Source: Buttiauxella sp049686335 (GTDB lineage Bacteria; Pseudomonadota; Gammaproteobacteria; Enterobacterales; Enterobacteriaceae). Taken from it: DNA of 64,000 bases. How positions within the stretch are numbered: position 1 is the stretch's first letter; the number at the start of each line of letters is the position of its first letter. Of this stretch, positions 43,213 through 52,098 are shown piece by piece. The translations under genes were made by a program, and so were the position numbers. The notes beneath the pieces are model-generated. The model ran no database searches. It was not told the DNA's origin and saw only the letters and a program-made list of their open reading frames with translations. The stretch covers positions 62,001-126,000 of the forward strand of contig NZ_JBAVHX010000008.1 of assembly GCF_049686335.1 (NCBI RefSeq), in the 5' to 3' direction.

Positions 43213-44589
43213 TTATTCCTTTTGAGCGTTAAGTTGGCGCACGATGGCGCGGTTGGTTATGCGCAGGCAGAGCAATACAGGAATGAGCGCACTGGCGGCT
43301 GCCAGATAAAAACACCAGTGAAAGGCGAGCGTTGCGGGCATATTTTCCTGCAACTTGTTAAGCAGCAAACTGAGTAGCGCGACCCCCAGGCAGAAGCTGA
43401 GCTGGCGATTGATATTCCACAATGCGCTGGCTTGAGCAAGTTGCGCATCATTCACCTGCAAAAAGGCGCAGCTTTGCGCGGTGCTGCTACACAAGCTCCC
43501 GCCAAATCCCATCATCGCGAATGCCGCCAGCAGTAACGGATACTGTTGCGCGCTACCCACCTGTGCGAGAGCCAGAATCCCTAAACCCTGCATGATGCAG
43601 CCGGCAATCAGCAAAGGGCGCGGGCCTAAGCGGTTGAACTGCTTTCCGGTCAACGTTATCGCCATAAACGACGCCAGCGACCAGGGGATCATCAGGCTGC
43701 CCACTTGCGCGGCTCCCATACCAAGCTGATTTTGCAGATACAGCATCGCCACCAGACTTACGCCGATAAACACGCCCGGAATCGCCTGGTAAATCATCAT
43801 GGCGTTACGCAAAAGTGGGTCTTGCATCAGTCGCAGATCCAGCAGCGGATGGGAATGTCGCAAGCTGTGGCGCACGTAACCCGCTAATACCAGCAGACCA
43901 CAGGCAAGCATAACTAATCCGGTGGCAGTTCCATCATTCCTCGCAAGGCTGGTTAACCCAAGCAGGATCAGCAGCAGGGCGCTACAACTACTGAGCAGGC
44001 CGATGACATCAAGCCGGGTACGTGGTTGCGTATCGGGTTGTTTTTTCAGCCAGATGGCGGCGAGTAGCAGTGCCAGTGCCGCCAGCGGCAGGTTGGCAAA
44101 AAAGACCCAGCGCCACGTGAGCGTGTCGACAATCAGCCCGCCGAGCGCCGGGGAGAGTGCCGGAGCCAGCAGGCCGACTAGCATAATCGCCGCCGACAGA
44201 CCCGCTCTTTCGTGGCTGCGGTAAAGTTGATAGGCGAGCGTCTGGCCCACGGGAATGAGCAGCCCGCCGCCCATGCCCTGTAGCAGTCGCCATGCGATAA
44301 GTTGCCCAATACTCTGCGAGAAGCCCGCCCCCAGCGTCGCCAGCAGAAATATCACAAGCGAAAGCCCAAACACCCGATGCCCGCCCACTCTTTGTGCCAG
44401 CCATGCACTGAGAGGGATAACTATCGTCAGCCCAAGAATATAGGCATTGCTCACCCACGCCAGTTCGCTGACCGTTGCCCCCAAACCATGACTGATCGCG
44501 GGATAGGCGACGTTAGCGATAAACATATTGATTAAATCGACGAAAAAACCCAGCAGATAGACAACGGCAACTTTAGTGCGATAGGGCAT
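43213..44589 (-). CDS. MFS drug-exporter-type transporter (DHA2-like)
   Basis: A 458-residue membrane protein with about 13-14 hydrophobic segments. The N-terminal part carries DHA2/EmrB-type motifs: DLINMFIANVAYPAI (motif D1-like), LAQRVGGHRVFG (motif A) and WRLLQGMGGGLLIPVG. Such proteins export lipophilic drugs or metabolites by proton antiport, and the substrate is unknown. It is divergent from a LysR gene across about 100 bases that hold a perfect palindrome, so expression is probably controlled by that regulator. Confidence 0.85.
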   Translation of the reverse strand: MPYRTKVAVVYLLGFFVDLINMFIANVAYPAISHGLGATVSELAWVSNAYILGLTIVIPLSAWLAQRVGGHRVFGLSLVIFLLATLGAGFSQSIGQLIAWRLLQGMGGGLLIPVGQTLAYQLYRSHERAGLSAAIMLVGLLAPALSPALGGLIVDTLTWRWVFFANLPLAALALLLAAIWLKKQPDTQPRTRLDVIGLLSSCSALLLILLGLTSLARNDGTATGLVMLACGLLVLAGYVRHSLRHSHPLLDLRLMQDPLLRNAMMIYQAIPGVFIGVSLVAMLYLQNQLGMGAAQVGSLMIPWSLASFMAITLTGKQFNRLGPRPLLIAGCIMQGLGILALAQVGSAQQYPLLLAAFAMMGFGGSLCSSTAQSCAFLQVNDAQLAQASALWNINRQLSFCLGVALLSLLLNKLQENMPATLAFHWCFYLAAASALIPVLLCLRITNRAIVRQLNAQKE

Positions 44590-44659
44590 ACCACCTCCGA
44601 TAACAGGCGAGGAGTGTAGCGGCGCATAAAGGGAGGATAAATCACCGCCACAGGTTTAC

Positions 44660-44682
44660 ACTGTCAAAATTATTTTGACAGT
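44660..44682. promoter_or_regulatory. Perfect 23-bp palindrome between MFS and LysR genes
   Basis: Two perfect 11-base arms (ACTGTCAAAAT / ATTTTGACAGT) surround one central base. The site lies 13 bases upstream of the LysR start codon and 70 bases upstream of the MFS start. It fits a LysR-family operator governing both divergent genes, with autorepression expected from its closeness to the LysR start. Confidence 0.75.
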
Positions 44683-44695
44683 AACGGAGTGCGTG

Positions 44696-45592
44696 ATGCT
44701 CAACCTGCAAAGGCTGACGATATTTGTGGCGGTGGTAGAGGCGGGGAGTTTTACCGCTGCGGCGACCGCGCTTGGGCAAACCAAGGCGGTGGTAAGCTTT
44801 AATATCAAACAGTTAGAAGCTGAGCTCGGTGTCTCATTGCTGGTGCGCAGCACCCGTCGATTGTCGCTGACCGACGTCGGAGAGCGCTTTTTGCTGCGTT
44901 GCCAGCGACTGTTGGAGGAGGCGGAAAACCTGCTTGATGATGTCCAGCAGGATCATGGCGGGTTAAGCGGCGTGTTGCGAATCACCAGCACACCGGAATA
45001 CGGTACTCAGGTGGTGGTTCCGGCGCTGGCGGCTTTCTCTCGGCTGCATCCCCAGTTACGCGTTCAACACGTATCCTCTTCTTATCACGCTGATTTAATT
45101 GCCGAACGTTTCGATGTCGCCATTCGTCTGGGCCAGCTTGCGGACTCGAGCCTTAGAGCCGCGCCCATCGACAGTTTTGCTATTTTACCCGTTGCCTCGC
45201 CTGCTTATCTTGGCGAGCGCCCGATAGCCAGTCTGGCTCAATTAGCCCAGGCTTGTTGGCTTGCCCACAGCAGGCTTGCCTCGCCGCTCACCTGGCAAGT
45301 GATGACCCCCGACCAGCAGGCGGTTTTATTTAAGGTCGAACGCCCTCCCGCGATTGTCGCAGACAGTGCTTCTGCATTACTTGCCTTCGCCATGCAAGGC
45401 TCGGGCGTTGCGCTGTTACCAGAATGGCTGGTGCGCCCGGCGCTTCAACGCGGTGAACTTCATGCCCTGCTAATGGACCATCAGTTCCCGCGTCAGAGCA
45501 TCTATGCGCTTTACCCCAATACCCGCCACGTTCCCGAAAAGGTTCGTGTGTTTATTGATTTTTTACGTGAATGGGTCGACGCGGGGAAATAG
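44696..45592 (+). CDS. LysR-family regulator
   Basis: A 298-residue LysR-type regulator of the DsdC/YafC-like group. The N-terminal helix-turn-helix (FTAAATALGQTKAVVSFNIKQL) lies at residues 18-39, and a substrate-binding domain with GQLADSSLRAAP follows. The start is the ATG at 44696 with ACGGAG six bases upstream; an in-frame TTG seven codons earlier lies inside the palindrome and is unlikely. It is divergent from the MFS gene and probably its regulator. It ends four bases before the convergent EAL gene. Confidence 0.88.
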   Translation: MLNLQRLTIFVAVVEAGSFTAAATALGQTKAVVSFNIKQLEAELGVSLLVRSTRRLSLTDVGERFLLRCQRLLEEAENLLDDVQQDHGGLSGVLRITSTPEYGTQVVVPALAAFSRLHPQLRVQHVSSSYHADLIAERFDVAIRLGQLADSSLRAAPIDSFAILPVASPAYLGERPIASLAQLAQACWLAHSRLASPLTWQVMTPDQQAVLFKVERPPAIVADSASALLAFAMQGSGVALLPEWLVRPALQRGELHALLMDHQFPRQSIYALYPNTRHVPEKVRVFIDFLREWVDAGK

Positions 45593-45596
45593 CTCA

Positions 45597-47870
45597 TCAT
45601 CCCACAACCGCAACGGCTAAGGGGGGCGTCAGTGTTGCGGGCAAGCCTGCTATTGGCGTAGGTTTGCCGATTAAGTAGCCCTGCACATAATCAATTCCCA
45701 TATGATAAAGCGTACGGCGAATCTCTTCGGTTTCGACAAACTCAGCCACCAGTGACATGTTCTTCATACGAGCAAGCTCGCAAATTGACTCAACAATTTT
45801 GTAGTCCATTTCACTGGAATTAATATTATGAATAAAACTCCCATCGATTTTGAGAATATCCGCGCGCATGGTTTTTATTCGGGCGTAGCTGGCATATCCG
45901 GTCCCAAAATCGTCAATGGCAATCTTACAACCCAGGCGTTGTAAGGCATCGAGGGTTTTTTCTGCCTGCATATTATTGGTTAATTCTTCGGCCTCGGTGA
46001 CTTCCAGCACCAGTTGTGCAGGCGAGATGCCGTGCATAATCATCAATTTCTCAATGTGTTTTGCCATATCCGTACGGCAAATTGATGCCGGTGTCAGGTT
46101 AATGGCGTAACGCTGGTTTGGCCGTGAATGTCGGGTCTCATCCATATATTTCATGGTGTTATGTAACACCCACAAATCAATGCTTGAGGACATGCCAAAC
46201 TCATTTGCCAGTGGCAGGAAGGTATTGGGGAAAATAATCTCATCGTTATTTCCGCGCATCCTTAACAGGACTTCGTGATAGCAATCTCCGTCCTTGCTTT
46301 CGATCGGCTGCACCATTAACACAAAACGGTCCAACTCCAGCGCGCGCTGCAGTTGGTTCATCATCTCGACTTTGATTTTCACCTGGTTCTGCACCTGTCG
46401 GCTACTCTGTTTTCTCAGGTCGACCGGCAGGTTAGTGGTGAGTGAAATCTCTGCAAGTGTCCGCAACTCGCCAATTAATAAATACAGGTGGCCAACGGGG
46501 TAATTAATGATGCAATAACTGCAACCAATTTGCGGGTACAGTTTTACGCCGTCGCGGATAAACCGAAAATCTTTGGCTTTGCTATAGATCTCCGCGATGC
46601 GTCTTTCCGCATGTAAAGGAGAAATGCGTACGATAAGATCGTGCCCTGAACTCATATAAATCAGCTCGTCTTTATCCAGTACCGGTTCTAAATAGAGTGC
46701 TAACTGTTGTTTATATTGCACTTGCATCAGCAAGCCATAATTGCGTCCTAACAACTCAAGATCAGGCATATACAGCTGGCATAAGACGGAGACCGTGTTT
46801 TGCTTTAAGTCTGTTTCAAGCGCCAGCAAGTTGGGTAAATGCACCACCGGGTCAATGTGCATCAAACGCTGCGTTTTTAAATTGAGGGCACGTTTACGGG
46901 AAATATTGATTGCCATCAGGGTGATGGTTATCGAAAACGCCGAGAAACAGGAAGTGGCAACCGCCAGATGCAATTTATAATAAGCATCATGTGGGATGAA
47001 ACTCTGAATGTTGTGGCATAACACAATCAGCACGACCCACCAGACTACTGAAATTGCGGCATGACCAAGACGCAATGTCCCCCAAATCATCACTGGCAGT
47101 AATAACGTCAGGGTGTAAATCGAGTTCATTAGCGGCAGCGCATGATTTAATGGGGAAATCATCATTATCGTGAGTAAGCCGAGGGAGCCGAACAAGCAGA
47201 CGAGTTCGGGTAAACGCATTTCACGTGCTGCCTGAAGACGAATCTTCTTAAGATATTTGACCAGGTAAGCAGGCGTTCTAATCGAACGAATCACCAGATA
47301 CATCATCGGCAACCCCATCATATTCCCAACGATCATTCCCTGATAATTGATTAATGTGCGGGTGGTAAACGGGCTGATATACATCAAGGAATGATGGATA
47401 CCAAACAGGCCCAAATAGAGCTCTGCATGGTAGTAATTAAGGAATAGCGTGGCATTGATAAATATCAGCCAAAAAATGCGTTGCCACGTGAGATCGTATC
47501 GTCCAAAACTTGCGCGTCCTCTCTTACCCGTGAAGCAGTAATACCCTGCACAGCTAATGGCGACTGACGTAAAATAGTGCAGCATCGACATCAATGCAGG
47601 TTCTAAACCGCGGTCCGGGTATACGCGATAAAACAGGCACAGCAGGATCCCAGGGAGGGCTTTAAACCCATAAATCATGGTCAGGATGGTGGTCAGGGCC
47701 ATGTTCAGGTAGAAGAAAGTGCTTTCAAAGCCATCTACCACGCCGTAAGCACTCAAATATTCAGTTATCGGGTAGAGTATGAAAGGCAGAACCAGTGGCA
47801 GTGCCCACCACTTATCTTTATATCGGTTATATGTTTTAGATAGTTGCATCATCAATGTTAGCTTATTCAC
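45597..47870 (-). CDS. Membrane-bound c-di-GMP phosphodiesterase (YfgF-like, degenerate GGDEF + EAL)
   Basis: A 757-residue protein with the layout of E. coli YfgF/PdeF: an N-terminal MASE1-like region with about eight membrane segments (residues about 20-325), a GGDEF-like domain and a C-terminal EAL domain. The GGDEF signature is replaced by SSGHD, so no cyclase activity is expected. The EAL domain looks active: EVL in YHEVLLRMRG, INLTP, LEVTEAE, IDDFGTGYASY, LKIDGSF, AEFVET and QGYLIGKP hold the metal and base residues. The start is a GTG at 47870. A diguanylate cyclase gene lies 80 bases upstream on the same strand, giving an opposed enzyme pair. Confidence 0.88.
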   Translation of the reverse strand: MNKLTLMMQLSKTYNRYKDKWWALPLVLPFILYPITEYLSAYGVVDGFESTFFYLNMALTTILTMIYGFKALPGILLCLFYRVYPDRGLEPALMSMLHYFTSVAISCAGYYCFTGKRGRASFGRYDLTWQRIFWLIFINATLFLNYYHAELYLGLFGIHHSLMYISPFTTRTLINYQGMIVGNMMGLPMMYLVIRSIRTPAYLVKYLKKIRLQAAREMRLPELVCLFGSLGLLTIMMISPLNHALPLMNSIYTLTLLLPVMIWGTLRLGHAAISVVWWVVLIVLCHNIQSFIPHDAYYKLHLAVATSCFSAFSITITLMAINISRKRALNLKTQRLMHIDPVVHLPNLLALETDLKQNTVSVLCQLYMPDLELLGRNYGLLMQVQYKQQLALYLEPVLDKDELIYMSSGHDLIVRISPLHAERRIAEIYSKAKDFRFIRDGVKLYPQIGCSYCIINYPVGHLYLLIGELRTLAEISLTTNLPVDLRKQSSRQVQNQVKIKVEMMNQLQRALELDRFVLMVQPIESKDGDCYHEVLLRMRGNNDEIIFPNTFLPLANEFGMSSSIDLWVLHNTMKYMDETRHSRPNQRYAINLTPASICRTDMAKHIEKLMIMHGISPAQLVLEVTEAEELTNNMQAEKTLDALQRLGCKIAIDDFGTGYASYARIKTMRADILKIDGSFIHNINSSEMDYKIVESICELARMKNMSLVAEFVETEEIRRTLYHMGIDYVQGYLIGKPTPIAGLPATLTPPLAVAVVG

Positions 47871-47950
47871 TAATTCCAGGTTTGGAGTGATTCACAAGCA
47901 TCCATTGCTTAGGAATGAGTCTCTTACGACTCGATGGTTTCAATTAACGA

Positions 47951-49249
47951 TTAGCTCGGTAATGTCATCTCTATTTCATTGTAAAATGTGATGTTATTTT
48001 TTCCCTGGTTTTTAATGTAGTACATGGCTACATCCGCTTTTTTAAGTAAAGTCGCGACATCAGTGCCATGCTCCGGGTAAATGGACACCCCGATGCTGGC
48101 CGAGATAAAATCGACTGTCGTTGCTGAGAGTTCATAGGTACCCGCAATTTTAGAGAGCAGTTTTTGTGCGAGTTGAATAACCCTCTCTTTATCTTTTTGA
48201 CAAATTGCGATGATAAATTCGTCACCGCCAATTCTGGCGACAAAACCTTCGTGGCAGACGTTTTCTTTGAGCGTCTGTGAAATCTTCACCAGCAGTTCAT
48301 CCCCGACTGCATGCCCCCAGACGTCATTAACCCGTTTAAAACCATCCAGGTCGATAAACATGATAAATAACGGTACAGCGTGGCTTGCGAAAAGGGTATT
48401 CAGATGTGTTTGCAGATACAGACGATTAGGTAATTTCGTTAATGAATCATGCTGTGTCATTTGCTTAAGCAGTAAATTCTTTTTAATTAACTCACGCTTG
48501 AGCAACTCATTACTTAAATGCTTTTTGAAATTAACAAACCAGATAACGATTGCCAGCAGAAATACCATTGCGACAAGTACGCTTAATGTCATGGCGATGG
48601 TGTTTTCGATATAGTCATCCTGAACTAAAGGCATTGATGACATGGGATGCGTGTCCATGTTCATTTCGCATGATCCGACAAAGTGCATCATCGCCACACC
48701 CGTACACAGCGTAAGGGTGGCACCCAGTCGGTAAAAGTTGGCATAAATATCATTCCTGCCCTTCATCACCAACATCAGGTGCATTAAACGCAACATAATC
48801 AACGATGCGATAAAAATAACCACCAGGGAGAGGATGATGTGATTTCTGCTGACGTACGCATCGCCTGCATTAACGATGGCTGCCATCCCCAAATAATGCA
48901 TGGATGCTGCGGACAGCGAAAATATAAAAGCAGGAAAAAGGTAGTGTTGGCCGCGCAGTTTTTTGAATAAAAAACAGGCAAAACCCAGGGTGCAACCGAC
49001 CATCGCTATCAGCAATGATGCCAGCGTTTTATGAATGTTATAATTAATAACATGGCTATGGTGATGGGCCTGGATAACCATATAGTGCAAAACCCATATC
49101 CCACAGCCCATCGTTGGGCCGCTAAATAAAGGCCAGCAATAATGATTTCTGCGCGCACCAGCCTTACATAGCCAAAAAGAGACATAAAAAGCGACGCACG
49201 CACTTATTACGGCAAGTAAGACTAATGAAACATCATAATTAAATAACAT
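47951..49249 (-). CDS. MHYT-domain diguanylate cyclase
   Basis: A 432-residue protein. The N-terminal seven-helix MHYT sensor has three His-containing motifs (WVLHYMVI, ASMHYLGMA, AMMHFVGS), thought to bind copper or a gas ligand. A C-terminal GGDEF domain starts near residue 270. The catalytic motif is intact (ARIGGDEFIIA), and the metal and guanine residues are in FIDLDGFKRVNDVWGH. The RxxD inhibitory site that usually precedes GGDEF is absent (CHEG in its place), so product inhibition at that site is not expected. No good ribosome binding site is seen before the ATG at 49249. Downstream lies the EAL gene. Confidence 0.88.
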   Translation of the reverse strand: MLFNYDVSLVLLAVISACVAFYVSFWLCKAGARRNHYCWPLFSGPTMGCGIWVLHYMVIQAHHHSHVINYNIHKTLASLLIAMVGCTLGFACFLFKKLRGQHYLFPAFIFSLSAASMHYLGMAAIVNAGDAYVSRNHIILSLVVIFIASLIMLRLMHLMLVMKGRNDIYANFYRLGATLTLCTGVAMMHFVGSCEMNMDTHPMSSMPLVQDDYIENTIAMTLSVLVAMVFLLAIVIWFVNFKKHLSNELLKRELIKKNLLLKQMTQHDSLTKLPNRLYLQTHLNTLFASHAVPLFIMFIDLDGFKRVNDVWGHAVGDELLVKISQTLKENVCHEGFVARIGGDEFIIAICQKDKERVIQLAQKLLSKIAGTYELSATTVDFISASIGVSIYPEHGTDVATLLKKADVAMYYIKNQGKNNITFYNEIEMTLPS

Positions 49250-49364
49250 ATTTAACTTAAAATTTACTCTTGAAGGGCGTGCTTGTTTTTTTAATGGGAA
49301 ATAGCCGAGTGAATAATAGCGATGTGTTTATTATCTTCAAGGTAATTTTATGCAATTAGAAAAA

Positions 49365-49396
49365 TAAAAGACAACCCACCCTGCAGTTGTCTTTTA
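49365..49396 (-). terminator. Intrinsic terminator for the MarT/FidL-like operon
   Basis: A perfect 11-base stem (TAAAAGACAAC / GTTGTCTTTTA) with a ten-base loop is followed on the minus strand by TTTTTCT. It lies downstream of the decayed EAL fragment and the FidL-like gene, and was probably the terminator of the lost EAL gene. Confidence 0.8.
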
Positions 49397-49428
49397 ATGG
49401 ACAATATCTGGCGTAATACTTCTGTTTG

Positions 49429-49550
49429 TTACGGTTGATATTCATTCTTAGGAAGATTGTTATTTTCCAGCATCCGGCATAATTCATCTATCGGCAAGGG
49501 GCGCCAGAATAAAAATCCCTGCGCCAGTTCAGTCCCTATCTTAGTGGGCT
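49429..49550 (-). pseudogene. Remnant of an EAL-domain protein C-terminus
   Basis: The minus strand encodes KIGTELAQGFLFWRPLPIDE and about 17 more residues before a TAA at 49429-49431. This is the typical end of EAL phosphodiesterases (the Gln-Gly-Phe-Leu segment of the last barrel strand, then a Pro-rich exit helix). A stop codon stands a few codons upstream and no start exists, so nearly all of the gene is gone. It lies between the FidL-like gene and a strong terminator. Confidence 0.75.
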
Positions 49551-49563
49551 TTAGTTAGAGATT

Positions 49564-50082
49564 TTACTCGTCATCTGGCAGCATGAACTTCTGGCAGTAC
49601 AAGTACGGGATACCTTCGCGGGTAATGAGATCCGCATCTTTGTTCAGCGCAAAAATATCAATGTCGGTCACGCCGGCACTTTTGAGATAAAAGTCTGGCA
49701 GGAACTGCTGAAGGATCGCTGATGGCGCGGTTTCGCGATTCGATATGATAATTTGGCGAGAAACCCAGACTGGGCTGAGCCCGTAATCCGTATGGGTAAA
49801 CAGCACGGTACGCTGAACGGTATATTCTTCCTGCGCACTGACATTAATGATGCCATTAATGTGAGCAATACCTTTCCCGTCGCCCGATTTAAAATCAATG
49901 ATCCCACGAAACGCAGCCTTGTCTCTTTCTATCTGTATCGTCGCCCGGCAGGCAAGATTATGCCGCGCGTCATGAGCAGGCTGATGAAGATATAGCGCCA
50001 GGCTGGCAAGAATAGCCACGCAGACTAAAAAAATGATGCGTGTCTGGATTCTTATTGCGGCAATCGCTGAGAATATCTTCAT
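49564..50082 (-). CDS. FidL-like membrane-anchored protein
   Basis: A 172-residue protein with one N-terminal membrane segment (about residues 14-32, IIFLVCVAILASLALYL) and a periplasmic beta-rich part. Size, topology and its place directly after a MarT-like regulator match FidL of Salmonella SPI-3, whose function is not known; the assignment rests mainly on that. The start overlaps the regulator stop by four bases. A partner role, such as modulating the regulator's periplasmic domain, is inference. Confidence 0.65.
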   Translation of the reverse strand: MKIFSAIAAIRIQTRIIFLVCVAILASLALYLHQPAHDARHNLACRATIQIERDKAAFRGIIDFKSGDGKGIAHINGIINVSAQEEYTVQRTVLFTHTDYGLSPVWVSRQIIISNRETAPSAILQQFLPDFYLKSAGVTDIDIFALNKDADLITREGIPYLYCQKFMLPDDE

Positions 50083-50864
50083 TGACTATCGTACCGTGGA
50101 TAAAAGACGGATTGGCAAGAGTTACCTTTTGATAACTCCATACTGGTGGTGCATTGAATGACAGAAACATTTTTGGTTTCTGTATACGCCGTTATATAGA
50201 GGTAATTATCGTCCTTGCACAATTCAGGATGTTCCTTGATGAACGCCTCATGGCGGATATGATTGCTGGCATCGCCATTGAAGAAATAGTGGCACTGGCC
50301 ATCATATTTTTTCGGGGAAACATAACCTGAAAAATAATCTTCGTTAAATAGGCGTGGATAGATAATGACAGCGATGATTATCACGGTGGCGATAATCATC
50401 AACCCTTCTGTCAGGTTTAAAAAAGTTCGCTTTTCTTTGGCCGCGATATGAGTTGTCGAATCCCTTGTTGTTTCTAAGGGTAATGGTTCGGGCTGAATCT
50501 CTGCTACAGATTCGCGCTGTTCCTCGACGCTTATTTCTTGCTGGATGATAAGTCCTTTGCGTGGAACAGTCGTGATTATTTGCTTTTCAATATTCATTTG
50601 CATAAAGGACTTACGCAAAGAAAGAATGCTTTGATAAAACGCGTTAAAACTTACCTGCCTGTGGCTATCCCCCCATGCAAAAGCCAGCAATTCATTTTGT
50701 GTGACAATGGCACCATGATTTCTGAGCAGTAACAAAAGGCATAAAGAGGCGGTTGGCTTGAGTTTTATCTGTTCATGGCTGTCCGCATGCACCAGACACT
50801 GCTTTGCAGGGATAAATAATATTTTACTTTCAATGAGATATGACAGGTTTTCTGCTTCGGGCAT
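50079..50864 (-). CDS. CadC/MarT-like membrane-bound transcription regulator
   Basis: A 261-residue protein with the ToxR/CadC layout. An N-terminal OmpR-type winged helix (residues about 10-110, including LKPTASLCLLLLLRNHGAIV and QSILSLRKSF) is followed by a linker, one membrane segment (about 150-168, GLMIIATVIIIAVIIYPRL) and a periplasmic domain with at least four cysteines. The Salmonella relative MarT activates the adhesin gene misL. The gene overlaps the FidL-like gene by four bases. Given its neighbours, control of the nearby adhesin or exporter is a reasonable guess but unproven. Confidence 0.8.
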   Translation of the reverse strand: MPEAENLSYLIESKILFIPAKQCLVHADSHEQIKLKPTASLCLLLLLRNHGAIVTQNELLAFAWGDSHRQVSFNAFYQSILSLRKSFMQMNIEKQIITTVPRKGLIIQQEISVEEQRESVAEIQPEPLPLETTRDSTTHIAAKEKRTFLNLTEGLMIIATVIIIAVIIYPRLFNEDYFSGYVSPKKYDGQCHYFFNGDASNHIRHEAFIKEHPELCKDDNYLYITAYTETKNVSVIQCTTSMELSKGNSCQSVFYPRYDSQ

Positions 50865-51350
50865 GTTGCCAGTACTCTCGTTAGCTCAGGCAGGATTTCA
50901 CACGTACCATTATAAGCATATTGGGGCAGGGAATAACCTGATGTTTTACCTGGGCCGTCCCGGGTTGTACTTTATTTCAGCTATTCACAATACTACTAAC
51001 AAAAGATAAACACATTAAAAACAATTAAAGTTAATTTAAATCAATTGTTTAAATGTTTTCAGCATTTCTTTTTTAATTGCAAAGAGAAAGATCCCGCTGC
51101 AAAGATAAAAAACATTACCTTAGCCCTGGAGATAAATATACTCAGTGACACAGCGCTGAGCGAGTTGATGCCATGGTGATGTTCTTTACCGCCAAAACGC
51201 GATGCTATAAGTGAAATTTAATCTTTGAGCTATTTGGTCGCCTTTAATCATCATTGATGATGTCTCAACTTAGCAATGGGTGTTCTCCCGTGAGAAAACC
51301 ATGTAAGCACAGCTTTTAGTGCATATTGGCTAATTAAGAACACACTTGTC
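50865..51350. other. Intergenic region between divergent MarT-like and IprA-like genes
   Basis: About 490 bases with no supported gene. Near 51010-51080 it is strongly A/T-rich, with ATTTAAATCAATTGTTTAAA-like symmetry. A small perfect hairpin CATCAT/ATGATG lies near 51250. This region must hold the promoters of both divergent genes, but no single promoter stands out. Confidence 0.5.
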
Positions 51351-51374
51351 TTGATATCCGGTCTTTGATATCAA
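51351..51374. promoter_or_regulatory. Inverted repeat upstream of the IprA-like gene
   Basis: TTGATATC and GATATCAA, perfect eight-base arms with an eight-base spacer, lie about 95 bases upstream of the IprA-like start. A further half-like TTATCAAA follows at about 51390. The site may bind a dimeric regulator, including the product itself. Confidence 0.45.
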
Positions 51375-51467
51375 CGTTGAGAATGCGTTATCAAATTGCT
51401 TAAGGGCTGTCTCCCTCACAAAGTGAAAGGAGATAATCTATATCCACAATCCAGGTAAGAAAAATTG

Positions 51468-52073
51468 ATGTCCAGTCTTAACGTAGATGAATCTGTAATG
51501 CTCATTGGCGAAGAAATAAAAAGGTCAGAGAATGCGTATTTTTCGTTGCGAAAAAAACGTCAGCGCATTGAGCTGAGAAAGGATGGCAATTTATTTTTCC
51601 TGGAGAAAGGAACCGTCTCCGTCTACCGCGTCGAAAATGACCTTGTCACAATAAGCCTCACCGCGCCCGCAATATTGGGGCTGGCACAAATGCGCAGTGA
51701 ATTCACATCGCATTACTTACGCTGTGATTCAGATTGTGAAATGTGGGTGATGAGCACCGCCAATGCCAATGAGTTGCTGACCAAGAAAAACTTATGGATG
51801 CATGCATTTGATATTTTAACCAGCCATCTTCAGCGTTATTTCCAGCGTGAAAATATGCGCTCTCATAAAACTATACGTGAAATCGTGACGGAGCATGTGA
51901 AGCATATCTGGTCGCTGGATCCTGACATTCGCGATAAAACCTCGGTGTATACTTTTATTCTGAGCCGTAACCATATTTCGCGCAGTGCTATCCATAAGGT
52001 ATTACAAGAATTAGTGAACGAAGGTAAGTTGACGCTTAAACGTGGGAAGTTAGCTTCTTTTAGTTGTCAGTAA
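51468..52073 (+). CDS. Winged-helix regulator of the IprA (YaiV) / CRP-like group
   Basis: A 201-residue protein. The N-terminal cyclic-nucleotide-binding-like barrel (about residues 20-115, LFFLEKGTVSVYRVEN) lacks the ligand-binding RTA/E motif of CRP. A C-terminal helix-turn-helix follows (NHISRSAIHKVLQELVNEGKL). It resembles E. coli IprA/YaiV, an inhibitor of peroxide resistance, and related regulators found next to adhesin and fimbrial loci. The start is the ATG at 51468 with AGGTAAG upstream. It is convergent with the secretion operon, separated by a REP array and a terminator. Confidence 0.75.
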   Translation: MSSLNVDESVMLIGEEIKRSENAYFSLRKKRQRIELRKDGNLFFLEKGTVSVYRVENDLVTISLTAPAILGLAQMRSEFTSHYLRCDSDCEMWVMSTANANELLTKKNLWMHAFDILTSHLQRYFQRENMRSHKTIREIVTEHVKHIWSLDPDIRDKTSVYTFILSRNHISRSAIHKVLQELVNEGKLTLKRGKLASFSCQ

Positions 52074-52098
52074 TATTTCGCTAAGATTATTTGGCCGT

